Shown here in pieces: positions 22,542 through 31,390 of a stretch of 43,447 nt of DNA. Each line of letters starts with the position of its first letter. Positions within the stretch are counted from its first letter, which is position 1. The notes under the pieces are model-generated. The model saw only the letters and a program-made list of their open reading frames with translations, had not been told where the DNA came from and did no database searches. The DNA lies in the NCBI GenBank assembly GCA_900551235.1, contig URUU01000014.1:1-43447 (forward strand). The letters run 5' to 3'. The position numbers were made by a program, and so were the translations under genes. Origin of the DNA: an uncultured Lachnospiraceae bacterium. GTDB taxonomy: Bacteria > Bacillota > Clostridia > Lachnospirales > Lachnospiraceae.

Positions 22542-24436
22542 GCTTTTTTCTTTTTCTTAAGAGAGAAGTAAAGCAGGGATGCAATCATCAGTACCATAAG
22601 AATGACACCACCGATATTTCCAAAGTTTACACTCTCTCCGATGCTTGTGTTGATACCAAATACTGCGAAAATTGCCAGCAGGATACCTACCAGACCTTCT
22701 CCGGCGATCATACCTGCACAGTACAGTGTTCCGTCTGTGGACTGCTGTTCTTTTGTCTTTTCATCGACATTCTTACGTGCATCCATTACCATACGTACAA
22801 CACCACCGATCATGATGGTTGCATTCAGGTAAATCGGCAGATACAGACCGATTGCGAACGGCATTACCGGGATACGCAGGATCTCAAGCCCCAGTGCCAG
22901 GAATACGCCGACAAATACCAGGTTCCATGGCAGGTTTCCGCCCATGATACCTTCTACGATCATCTTCATCAGAGTTGCCTGAGGAGCCGGTACTTCTGCT
23001 CCGCCGTAACCCCATGCTGCATTCAGCAGGTAGAGAACACCGCCGATAGCCAGACCGGATGCAAGAACACCGATCAGCTCACCAATCTGCTGTTTTTTCG
23101 GTGTAGCACCAAGCAGATAACCGGTCTTCAGATCCTGTGAAGTATCGCCTGCGATTGCTGCGATAATACAGATAACTGAACCGATTGCGATTGCTGCTGT
23201 CATACCGTCGATACCGGTTTTTCCGCTTCCTTTGATTGCCATAGTAGCGATCAGCAGAGTAGCGATTGCCATACCGGATACCGGGTTGTTGGAGCTTCCT
23301 ACCAGACCTACCATACGGGAGGATACGGTTGCAAAGAAGAATCCGAAGATTACGATCAGTGCTGCTCCAAGCAGAGTTACCGGGATAGCCGGTACTGCCC
23401 AGATGATAACAACCATGGCAACGATTCCGATCAGGATAAACTGCATCGGCAGATCCTGTGCGGTACGTGCAGTACTTGTATTTTTTCCGCCTTTTACGCT
23501 CTTCATAGAGTCGCTGAAAGTTTTTACGATCAGAGGCAGAGATTTGATCAGAGAGATGATACCGCCTGTTGCGATGGCACCTGCACCGATGTATTTTACG
23601 TAAGTACTCCAGATAGCTGCTGCACCGCCGCCTGCATAAAGCTGAGCGATCGTTGTGCCTGCTTCTGCCGGATACAGCCAGGTATCAGGTCCGAACAGAC
23701 AGATCAGCGGGATGATAACCAGCCATCCGAATACAGAACCAACAAACATGTAAGATGCGATCTTTGGTCCTACAATATAACCAACACCAAGCAGTGCCGG
23801 GTATACTTCCATACCGATCTCACCTTTGAAGGATTTAAAAGCTGCTGATACGTCTGCCGGAATCACCTTCAGACCGTCAACAACAAATTTAAATACTGCT
23901 GCAAGTCCCATACCTGAGAATACGGTAGAAGCGTTTGCTCCGCCTTCTTCGCCGGCCAGAAGTACGTCTGCACATGCAGTTCCTTCCGGGTAAAGCAGTG
24001 TCTGGTGCTCTTTCACGATCAGGGCATTACGAAGCGGTACCATGAAAAGTACACCTAAAACACCGCCGCAAAGTGCGATCAGTGTGATCTCTACCAGGCT
24101 CGGCATAGAGCAAAGACCCTCTTCTGCCCAGAGGAACAGTGCCGGCATCGTAAAGATCGCTCCTGCTGCAAGTGACTCACCGGCTGAACCGATGGTCTGT
24201 ACCATGTTACTTTCAAGGATGGAGTTCTTACGCATGATAATGCGGATAACACCCATAGATATAACTGCTGCCGGAATAGAAGCAGAAACAGTCATACCAA
24301 CTCGGAGTCCAAGATATGCATTGGCTGCTCCGAAAATTACTGCGAGCAAAACACCCATAATAATGGAAGTCACAGTAAGCTCCGGCATGACTCTGTCTGC
24401 CGGAATGTACGGTTTGAATTCGTCTTTCTTATTCAT
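22538..24436 (-). CDS. OPT family oligopeptide transporter
   Basis: A 632-residue transporter with about fifteen hydrophobic segments. The N-terminal segment LTVTSIIMGVLLAVIFGAAN followed by AYLGLRVGMTVSASIPAAV is the hallmark of the bacterial OPT subfamily (oligopeptide/metal-chelate uptake driven by protons). Later VSSRMVGLVGSSNNPVSGM is also typical. The start ATG has GGAAAGGAAA upstream, and a promoter lies 155-183 bases before it. The downstream PqqD-like gene overlaps it, which suggests a dedicated peptide substrate; this is inference. Confidence 0.9.
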   Translation of the reverse strand: MNKKDEFKPYIPADRVMPELTVTSIIMGVLLAVIFGAANAYLGLRVGMTVSASIPAAVISMGVIRIIMRKNSILESNMVQTIGSAGESLAAGAIFTMPALFLWAEEGLCSMPSLVEITLIALCGGVLGVLFMVPLRNALIVKEHQTLLYPEGTACADVLLAGEEGGANASTVFSGMGLAAVFKFVVDGLKVIPADVSAAFKSFKGEIGMEVYPALLGVGYIVGPKIASYMFVGSVFGWLVIIPLICLFGPDTWLYPAEAGTTIAQLYAGGGAAAIWSTYVKYIGAGAIATGGIISLIKSLPLIVKTFSDSMKSVKGGKNTSTARTAQDLPMQFILIGIVAMVVIIWAVPAIPVTLLGAALIVIFGFFFATVSSRMVGLVGSSNNPVSGMAIATLLIATMAIKGSGKTGIDGMTAAIAIGSVICIIAAIAGDTSQDLKTGYLLGATPKKQQIGELIGVLASGLAIGGVLYLLNAAWGYGGAEVPAPQATLMKMIVEGIMGGNLPWNLVFVGVFLALGLEILRIPVMPFAIGLYLPIYLNATIMIGGVVRMVMDARKNVDEKTKEQQSTDGTLYCAGMIAGEGLVGILLAIFAVFGINTSIGESVNFGNIGGVILMVLMIASLLYFSLKKKKKA

Positions 24437-24590
24437 TTCCTTTTCCTTTCATACTTTTTTCTTTTAACGATCCGAAGACCTTCGTATATCCGCCCTCTTA
24501 CATCTCCGGATCATTATTTACCTAAAATAATCCTTATGAATTGCTCCGCTTTCCCTCAGCTTCTGCAATTCCGTATCATCATAGAATTAT

Positions 24591-24619
24591 ATTGTACCTA
24601 AAACCCGACTAAATTGCAA
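24591..24619 (-). promoter_or_regulatory. Promoter of the OPT-PqqD unit
   Basis: Minus strand: -35 TTGCAA (24614-24619), 17-base spacer, -10 TACAAT (24591-24596), with a second overlapping TATAAT. It lies in the 282-base gap upstream of the OPT gene; the rest of the 155-base leader shows no clear fold. Confidence 0.75.
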
Positions 24620-24683
24620 GGATATAATGCATTTTTCTACTTTTTTCCTATTTTTCCAATCCATTTTTTATGCACTTTGCAGG

Positions 24684-24712
24684 CATCTTAATACCCGGGT
24701 CAAAAGTCAGAA
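24684..24712. repeat. Solo copy of the GACTTTTGACCC terminal motif
   Basis: Read on the minus strand: GACTTTTGACCCGGGTATTA then AGATG, very similar to the left end of the element at 1487-1695 (GACCTTTTGACCCTGGCATC then ATGAT). It begins 7 bases after the MYG1-family gene. No second end is visible nearby, so this may be a remnant end of the same repeat family. Confidence 0.5.
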
Positions 24713-24718
24713 ATCACA

Positions 24719-25951
24719 TTATGAACCGGACGGAATCCTGACGATTTTCTGTTCCCCTTCCATCTCTGTCCTCACAAGCACCGGCATATGGCGTTTGCGA
24801 AGGGCATGGATCAGCGGATACACCGTAAAAAGTTCTCCCTGCACATAGACTGCCTCCGGTTTGGATCTCAGGATTTTTTTCACCTGCTCCTTGATCTGTG
24901 CTTTCCACTCCTGTTTTTCGAGCGTGGATTCTCCGTAAATACCATCCCACTCCATCGGCGGAAGCTCCTGCAGTTTTACATGGACAATCTTTGCCTGCGA
25001 AAACTGCGGAAGTTTTAAAAGCAGTGCATCGCCTTTATCATCACCTCCAAGGCTTACGATCACAACTTCTTCGTGAAACTGCTGCTGGCTGATCCTGCAT
25101 GCCTTTATGGCATCTTCAAGCGTACTTGTCGTCATCAGAAATCCCCCCTTATGGCAGAATTCTGCACCGGCAAGACCGCTCTCCTCTTTTAATTCTTCTT
25201 TTTCCAGCCCAAGCCAGCTCTCCGGAAAACTGCATTTATAATTCAGTGAATACTCCCGTTTCTGAGGCTGAATACAGTACCCGCCGCGGTTCGACGGAAA
25301 GATCACAAATGCGATATCCGTCTCGGAAAGGTATTTCTGACACGGGATAAAATCCGGCAGAACCAGGATCTGTCTTTCATACTCCGGCTTTTTGCCGGCT
25401 GCGATCTCTGCCTGATGCTGCTTTAATATTTCCTCCACTCGCTTATCCGCACGCTCGTTGCCCCGGTAACGCTCCAGTTTATTGTCCAGGATCATGCCTG
25501 CAACGCCGACTGCCCTGAAAAACGCTGCATCGTTTCCGCCCTGTGCATCCCATGGCGGATTGAAATTGCCGATCAGCGTTGCAAGCTCATTTTTTTCGCC
25601 GGTGTTGTCGTTGTTGTCCAATGGCTGCACAAAAGCCTCATCAAATTTTTCTGCCAGTTCTTCCCCTAAAATCTCAGCACCCAGATCTTCCCACAGAAGC
25701 CCGAAAGCCGCATATGGCACGCCATTTTCACGCACTCTGCTGTCTCTCTGGTGATGATCGTATTTTCCTCTTCCGATATCAAAGACTATGCCCTGAAAAT
25801 CCTCCGGCACCTGACTGCCGCGGTAGATCGTGATCTCCGGATTGATCGACAGCAGCAGTGCCGCCGAAAACACATCGTCGGCATGGAATTTGCCGCTGTG
25901 GGTAAATGCCTGCACATCTTTTTCTTTAATTTGCTCCATTAACTGTGTCAT
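24719..25951 (-). CDS. MYG1-family (DHH-type) putative exonuclease with extra C-terminal domain, in the JetD position
   Basis: A 410-residue protein. Residues 1-290 are a MYG1/UPF0160 protein: THSGKFHADDVFSAALLL (His23, Asp25, Asp26), FDIGRGKYDHHQRDS (Asp65-His66-His67) and QPLDNNDNTG, a DHH-like metal site; eukaryotic MYG1 is a 3'-5' RNA exonuclease. Residues about 296-400 are additional: a VVIVSLGGDDKGDALLL strand, LPPMEW, and AVYVQGELFTVYPLIHALRK then MPVLVRTE, a pattern recalling CRISPR-accessory Csx20 proteins (LPxxxxxxW ... VQGdfgaty ... PIYATT); that likeness is by eye. The ATG has AAAGGTG 8 bases upstream and lies 26 bases inside jetC, so the two are translationally coupled. Wadjet loci normally have the TOPRIM nuclease gene jetD here. 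Confidence 0.82.
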   Translation of the reverse strand: MTQLMEQIKEKDVQAFTHSGKFHADDVFSAALLLSINPEITIYRGSQVPEDFQGIVFDIGRGKYDHHQRDSRVRENGVPYAAFGLLWEDLGAEILGEELAEKFDEAFVQPLDNNDNTGEKNELATLIGNFNPPWDAQGGNDAAFFRAVGVAGMILDNKLERYRGNERADKRVEEILKQHQAEIAAGKKPEYERQILVLPDFIPCQKYLSETDIAFVIFPSNRGGYCIQPQKREYSLNYKCSFPESWLGLEKEELKEESGLAGAEFCHKGGFLMTTSTLEDAIKACRISQQQFHEEVVIVSLGGDDKGDALLLKLPQFSQAKIVHVKLQELPPMEWDGIYGESTLEKQEWKAQIKEQVKKILRSKPEAVYVQGELFTVYPLIHALRKRHMPVLVRTEMEGEQKIVRIPSGS

Positions 25952-28900
25952 AAAATTTCACCTTTCCGATCAACATATCATCATTTGCATTTTTCAGAAC
26001 CGGAATGATCACACCACATTCACTTCCGATCGATTCCAGTTTGTTTGGCGGTGCACAGAAGATAACCTGGAAATCCTGGTTTTTGAAGAAATCAAGCATC
26101 AGTTTGATATTGTGGTCACTCATTTTTTCAAACGGCTCATCAATAAAGATCAGACGCACGGAATTGACACGCACGTTGTAGAGCATGGAGAGTGCAGCCG
26201 ACAAAATCAGCGTGTATGGAATCTGCGTTCCGGCACCGGAATTGTATCCTACCTGTTTGGATAATTTTCCGTCTTTTACTTCTTCGTTGTTGATGATGAT
26301 CTCGTAGCTCATATAATTGCGGTAATCTGCAAATTTCTGTATCTCCGCCAGATCATTTTTTTCAATGATGCGGTTGATGATATCCTTGATCTCCCGCTCC
26401 CGTCTCTCTACTTCGTCATCCTCATACCCCATCAGCTTTGTAAGGGCAATCTGACCATCTGCCAGATTGCCGGTCTGCTGAAGATATTCTGCATAACGCA
26501 GAATTTTTGCATAGTCGGAATTATCATTTAAAAACTTCACATCAAACTGATAGCGTGTCGCGAATTTCAGCTTGCGAAGTTCTTTGTTGATCTGTGCAAT
26601 ATCTTTTCTGGCAGCCCTGGCCGTCTCGTAAATATTCAGGACGAATTCCCTTTTGAAAATATTTTCGTAACGCATGGTCTGTTCTTTTAATTTCTGCTGC
26701 AGATTCTGAAGGTCATCGATCCAGATCTTTCCGCGTCTCTGGTGATAGCTCTTTTCGTACTCAAGTCCGATCGGAAGACGCTCTTCTTCCTGTTTGCGGT
26801 TGTTGTATGCCTGCTGCTGCCCGTTGATATTTGCCGCAAAACTGCTGACACGTTTCGCCATCTGCTCTTTTTCAGAAAGCTGCATGATGCCGCCTTTTTT
26901 ATCCTCACCGGCAAGATAGCGGTCGTACTCTGCGATCGCTTTTTCTGTTGCAGAACGGTTAAGCTGCTGTTCTTCTTCCAGATGCTTCTTCTCTTCTGCT
27001 TCTTTTGCCCGATACGCCGTGATATCTTTTTTCTTCTGTTCAATCTCAGCTTCTAATTTATAGCGCTTCTTAGTTTCTTCGTCTTTCTTTTTTGTTTTTT
27101 CCTGTAATTGCTTTTCCAGATCGGCAACACGCTGCGAAAGCGCCATAAATTCTGCATTGTTTTTCTGAGCTTCCAGAAGTGCATGGTAACGTACATTCTC
27201 TGCTTCCAGCTCAGCACTTAACTGTTCACATTCTCTGTTTGCTTCCAGATTGTAATCCTTAAAATAATCCAGACTGCTCTGCAGAAAGACATCCTGATTC
27301 TGCATGGTATGTCTGCTGCTTAAAATCTCTTTTTCCCGTTTTTCCAACTGCTCCAGTTTTTTCGCAGCTCTTTTGCGGTTCAGCTCGATTGCTGCACCGC
27401 CAAGGCAGTAACTCTTGATTTTTTTCGTATTGATGTAAGTAACTGCCATATTTCTGCCAAGTTTTCCTTCTTTTGACATGGCATTGTCATATTTCGCAAC
27501 ATCACCAAGCTCAACGGCATGGATCGATCCCAGCCAGAACTGGAAATACTTCGCTGCCGTCTCATTCTGGATCTGGAGATAATGACAGACGGAATCTTCC
27601 TCGCATTTGATCCTGCGTTCAGACAGACGTTTTGTATTGACCAGCTCCACATAACGATGCCCGGAGTGATCCATCACTTCATTTGCCGTATCAAATGCCT
27701 GCGGAGATACCAGGATCGCATAACGATGCACGCCAAGGAACGCTTCGATCGCATCACGCCATGCTTCGTCTTTCAACTCCGATACATATTCACATGCCAT
27801 GCGGACTTCTTCGTCAATACCCTGTTTTTTCAATTCTTTATTGATCTCGCGCATCAGCTGCGTCTGCTCCTGCACATGAGAATAGTCTGCTTTGTTGCGG
27901 TCACAGTTCTCAATGATCTTACTCTGCTCGCCGCGTTCGAGCTGCACTTCCTTGAGTTCCCGATCCAGATAAGCTTTGCTTCGCACAATGCTGTCACGTT
28001 TTTTACGGATCTCCGCCCGCAGTGCATCGATGGCTTCCTGTTTTTCCAAATTAGAAAGTTCTGTCTCCGTCAGTTTCTTAAGTTCCTCAAAATAAGAGAC
28101 CTCGCACTCCATTTTTTTCAGCTCTTCCGCCACATGAAGCAGACGTTTCCGGAATTGTTCCAGCTCTTCTTTCTCGCTTTTGCGCTTCTCCAGCTGCTTT
28201 TCAAAAGCCGTGATCTGCTGTCTGGAATTATCAATCGCTTTGGATACATTCAGCTCCCTGAGTGCCGCTTTTGCCTCCATATAATAACGGTCAAGCGCAT
28301 CGATTTCGGTACTCAGTTCTTTGATCGTTTTAATCTGTGCTTCCACTTCGATTCCGTTCTTGCGGATCGCTTCTTCTGCCGTGCAGCATTTCTCTTTCCA
28401 GGAGAGCATATTTCGATATCTTAATTTGATGTCATCCACCTTTAACTGCATGACACGCTCATCGTATTCTGCATAGTCCTTCAGGATCGCATCCAGATCT
28501 CCGATCTCTTCTTCGATCAGCTCCAGACGGCTGTTGATCTGCTCAATGTTTTTCTTGGCATCTTTTAATTTTTCAAAATTGACATCGTGCTCTTCCAGAA
28601 CTGATTCCTTGATAAATTCCCGGATCTTGGCAGCTGGATTGTATGCCATGATATTTCTAAGTTTTCTCTGATAACGGAACACTTCCTGATAGGGGAGCTT
28701 CAGTCCGACCATCTGCATAAACAGTGCCACTCCGTCCTGCTTTTTGCGGAGTTTGACATTGTAGCGTTTCTGGAAGCCGGATGCATCATATGGCTTTAAA
28801 GCAGAACCGTCTTCATAAACAAAGGAAATATCAGCCAGACATTTCTCTTCCATCGCATACCAGTATGTGCCGCGGATATCCGTAACTGCTGTCTCGATGA

Positions 28901-29255
28901 TCACACCTAGCACAAAGGATTTTTCATTGATCTGGTCATAATATTCCAGTGCAATGTGAGTGTACACAACCGGGATCTTCTCCGCCGGTCTTGCATACAC
29001 ACCGGCACTTGCATCAACCAGACAGCGTGTATACGAGATCAGATTTCGTTTGCCCACTCCTGTATTATATCCGCTCGTCGCCTTATTAAACTGTGTGTCA
29101 CCTGTGTAGGCATATTTGATGGCATCGAGGATCGTCGATTTGCCGCATTCATTTTCTCCGGAGATCAGGGTGAGATTTTCTGCGACCGGAACGATCGTGT
29201 TGGTAAATCCATACCAGTTGATCAGTTGTACATTTCGCAAAACTATTTTACTCAT
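25926..29255 (-). CDS. jetC: SMC-like ATPase of a Wadjet/MksB-type complex (JetC-like)
   Basis: An 1109-residue SMC/MukB-like protein. Walker A is GENECGKST (33-41) in an N-terminal ATPase head starting LRNVQLINWYGFTN; long coiled coils run at about 240-475 and 630-880 around a hinge-like globular part (about 490-610); the C-terminal head has the signature YNSGAGTQIPYTLILSAAL and Walker B LIFIDEPF (about 1035-1042). In Wadjet, JetABC forms a loop-extruding complex that recognises circular plasmid DNA for cleavage by JetD. The start is ATG 29255, overlapping jetB by 8 bases; the frame reading further upstream belongs to jetB sequence. Chromosome-condensin function (MksB) is the alternative. 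Confidence 0.88.
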   Translation of the reverse strand: MSKIVLRNVQLINWYGFTNTIVPVAENLTLISGENECGKSTILDAIKYAYTGDTQFNKATSGYNTGVGKRNLISYTRCLVDASAGVYARPAEKIPVVYTHIALEYYDQINEKSFVLGVIIETAVTDIRGTYWYAMEEKCLADISFVYEDGSALKPYDASGFQKRYNVKLRKKQDGVALFMQMVGLKLPYQEVFRYQRKLRNIMAYNPAAKIREFIKESVLEEHDVNFEKLKDAKKNIEQINSRLELIEEEIGDLDAILKDYAEYDERVMQLKVDDIKLRYRNMLSWKEKCCTAEEAIRKNGIEVEAQIKTIKELSTEIDALDRYYMEAKAALRELNVSKAIDNSRQQITAFEKQLEKRKSEKEELEQFRKRLLHVAEELKKMECEVSYFEELKKLTETELSNLEKQEAIDALRAEIRKKRDSIVRSKAYLDRELKEVQLERGEQSKIIENCDRNKADYSHVQEQTQLMREINKELKKQGIDEEVRMACEYVSELKDEAWRDAIEAFLGVHRYAILVSPQAFDTANEVMDHSGHRYVELVNTKRLSERRIKCEEDSVCHYLQIQNETAAKYFQFWLGSIHAVELGDVAKYDNAMSKEGKLGRNMAVTYINTKKIKSYCLGGAAIELNRKRAAKKLEQLEKREKEILSSRHTMQNQDVFLQSSLDYFKDYNLEANRECEQLSAELEAENVRYHALLEAQKNNAEFMALSQRVADLEKQLQEKTKKKDEETKKRYKLEAEIEQKKKDITAYRAKEAEEKKHLEEEQQLNRSATEKAIAEYDRYLAGEDKKGGIMQLSEKEQMAKRVSSFAANINGQQQAYNNRKQEEERLPIGLEYEKSYHQRRGKIWIDDLQNLQQKLKEQTMRYENIFKREFVLNIYETARAARKDIAQINKELRKLKFATRYQFDVKFLNDNSDYAKILRYAEYLQQTGNLADGQIALTKLMGYEDDEVERREREIKDIINRIIEKNDLAEIQKFADYRNYMSYEIIINNEEVKDGKLSKQVGYNSGAGTQIPYTLILSAALSMLYNVRVNSVRLIFIDEPFEKMSDHNIKLMLDFFKNQDFQVIFCAPPNKLESIGSECGVIIPVLKNANDDMLIGKVKFYDTVNGAN

Positions 29256-29892
29256 CGCTCTCCTCACTTTCCGCCTCTTCCAGGTCTGCCCTGTCCGCTG
29301 CCTCGAAATCTTCCTGTTCCACAAATTCTGCCATCACCTGCTTCAGTTGTCCGATATCCAGACAGAACTGCAAAGAAGGATAGAGACGCACGGCTCCGTC
29401 CTCTTTTGTGATATCATCGCTGTAATCAATCAGGCAGAAACGGCGGAAGGTCGCATATGCCTTTTTAAACTCGACCGGAGTCAGTTCGATATCATAAAGT
29501 CTGCATTTATCAATAATTTCGCCGACCGTCACATAGACCGCTTCTTCATAGCCCACCCTCTCCAGAAATAAAAGCCACAGCACCAGCAGCAGCTTCATAT
29601 GTTTCTGGTCAAAATGGTAGAGATTGAGACGCTTAAGTCCGACCGTTTCTTTATCATCATCATTTGGCTGCAGCATCGCCACACCCATCTGTTCTTCTAC
29701 AGCCACTTTGTAGCCGATCACTGCCAGATACTGGTTCATATCGTAACGGTTAGATTCAGATGCCACAAACTGATAAAGCTTTTCTTCTTTGTCTTTTACA
29801 AGAAACGTCGTATCCAGAAGCCTCCGCACACAGCGTTTGAACAGATACGCATTATCATCGCTCATATTGCTTATAAAACTTAAATCCTGCAT
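29248..29892 (-). CDS. jetB: MukE-like subunit (JetB-like) of the Wadjet/Mks complex
   Basis: A 214-residue, helix-rich acidic protein with winged-helix-like segments (LLLVLWLLFLERVG, VTVGEIIDKCRLYDIELTPV, CLIDYSDDITKEDGAVRLYP). It fits the small MukE/JetB (DUF4194-like, possibly DUF6063-type) partner that binds the kleisin JetA. Its C-terminus is strongly acidic (EEAESEESDE). AGAGGT precedes the ATG. It lies 83 bases after jetA and overlaps jetC by 8 bases. The assignment rests largely on position and size. Confidence 0.78.
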   Translation of the reverse strand: MQDLSFISNMSDDNAYLFKRCVRRLLDTTFLVKDKEEKLYQFVASESNRYDMNQYLAVIGYKVAVEEQMGVAMLQPNDDDKETVGLKRLNLYHFDQKHMKLLLVLWLLFLERVGYEEAVYVTVGEIIDKCRLYDIELTPVEFKKAYATFRRFCLIDYSDDITKEDGAVRLYPSLQFCLDIGQLKQVMAEFVEQEDFEAADRADLEEAESEESDE

Positions 29893-29975
29893 GTAAATTT
29901 ACCTCTTTGTATTATCGTTCCTGAAAATATCATGTAAACTGCCAATTGTCTAAAGCCAGTGAGATTTCGGATTCC

Positions 29976-31376
29976 TTATTTTCTTGAAATCACCACATTG
30001 CTGATATCGGCGATCCTTGTGCTTACCTTCTCGTCCTCGATGCGGACTTCGTACGGAAATTCTGCATTTTTCGCATAAAGCATCGCCGCTGCGATCATCA
30101 GTGCTTCTTCTTTTGTCTGCACACCTTTCTCCTTCAGCTCCATGCTCGCATCCGTTCCAAGTGTCTCATCCAGATATTCTCCTACACGGGCCGGTGCGTA
30201 GTGATTTGGAGCACTACGAAACAGATTCTCCGTCCGTTTCTGCATCTCTTCTTCCGACATCACTTTTGCATTCAATGCAATGTTCTGCCCTTCGTTGCGG
30301 ATACGCCGGTTCTGCTCAAACGATTTGTAACCGACGTATTTCTGGTTGATGACGCGTGTACACCTTTCCACCCTTTCCATCGCTTCATCCTGCTTCTCTT
30401 TTGAAAGTCTGGAAACACGATCCAGAAAATCTCCCAGCAGATTTTCCATCTTGACACGGCTGCTCGCCATCTGCATGATCCTGGTATTTGCCAGATTATA
30501 ATAACTGTTAATGCGATTATCGATCAGTTCCATATTTTCTTCATACTCCACACTCAGAAAATACTGCAGCTCTGCCATATAACGATCTACGCGGGAAGTT
30601 GCCTGTTCTTTTGGACAATGCAGACGTTTTCCACATTCTTCGACCATTTTCTCATACATATCCCCATAGCGCAGCTCACTTATCCGGTCACGGATAAAAG
30701 AAAGTTGTGTCGGGATCAGTCCATTGTTTTTGACGAAAAAATATTCACTGAAGAACCGGTCCAGCATTTCATTTTTCATAATAAACTGACCGAAACTGTT
30801 CATGTCCTGAAACTCAATGACCGTTTTCATTATATCAGATATACTATCTTTTAAATCAGCCAGCTCATTGCGAAGCTCCGTTTCATTTTCCATCATTGGC
30901 ACCAGGATGTTCGAGTAGGGACGTTCCTTTCGCACTGAACCTTCCTCCGATGCGGATTTCATGATCTCATACATTGAGAGGATCCTGTTCGACATCGTAC
31001 CTTCGGTTTTCTTTTCTGTCAGCTTATCCAGAAAATCCATCATCCGTCGACAATCGGTGGAGAGGTTTACGACGTATTCGCCGCTGCGTCCGATCTGACG
31101 CGGTTTGATCCATCCGCATTCCCGGAAAATCACCAGGATCTCTGCCGCCTGAAGCTGCACTGCCTCATTCTCATCATCCGCTTCTTCGATCAGCCGCTGA
31201 ATCTCTTCGTTTTTCAGATACAGTGTGATGCTGTCCTTTGCATCCGACTCATAGAGAACCGGAAGTTCCTTCGAACGGTCGATCAGAATCCGGATACAGT
31301 CATAGTAGATCCGGCGGTACTTGTAAGTGAGCGGTTTAAAAAACGACTCATTCTTTATGTAATCAAAAAAATTCAT
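29976..31376 (-). CDS. jetA: Kleisin/MukF-like subunit (JetA-like, DUF5716 type)
   Basis: A 466-residue protein resembling the JetA proteins of clostridial Wadjet loci (DUF5716): FFKPLTYKYRRIYYDCIRIL start with an N-terminal winged helix (about 40-120, EECGWIKPR-like turn CGWIKPRQIGRSGEYVVN), a helical middle (170-350) and a C-terminal winged-helix-like region (about 390-466). It would bridge the ATPase heads of JetC and bind JetB. It starts 14 bases after the hsdR stop codon with AGGAG upstream, so it is part of the hsdR transcript. Which Wadjet subtype it is cannot be decided by eye; type III-like is my guess. Confidence 0.82.
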   Translation of the reverse strand: MNFFDYIKNESFFKPLTYKYRRIYYDCIRILIDRSKELPVLYESDAKDSITLYLKNEEIQRLIEEADDENEAVQLQAAEILVIFRECGWIKPRQIGRSGEYVVNLSTDCRRMMDFLDKLTEKKTEGTMSNRILSMYEIMKSASEEGSVRKERPYSNILVPMMENETELRNELADLKDSISDIMKTVIEFQDMNSFGQFIMKNEMLDRFFSEYFFVKNNGLIPTQLSFIRDRISELRYGDMYEKMVEECGKRLHCPKEQATSRVDRYMAELQYFLSVEYEENMELIDNRINSYYNLANTRIMQMASSRVKMENLLGDFLDRVSRLSKEKQDEAMERVERCTRVINQKYVGYKSFEQNRRIRNEGQNIALNAKVMSEEEMQKRTENLFRSAPNHYAPARVGEYLDETLGTDASMELKEKGVQTKEEALMIAAAMLYAKNAEFPYEVRIEDEKVSTRIADISNVVISRK

Positions 31377-31390
31377 AATCTATTTATCTC

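Noticed and set aside
29256..29324. Longer JetC start
   Set aside because: The added 23 residues are basic and come from jetB sequence in another frame; SMC heads start at MSKIVLRNVQ.
24719..31376. A hidden jetD gene in or near the jet operon
   Set aside because: Neither strand around or between these genes has a further long frame; the only gene in the JetD position has MYG1 motifs, not TOPRIM/DUF2220 ones.
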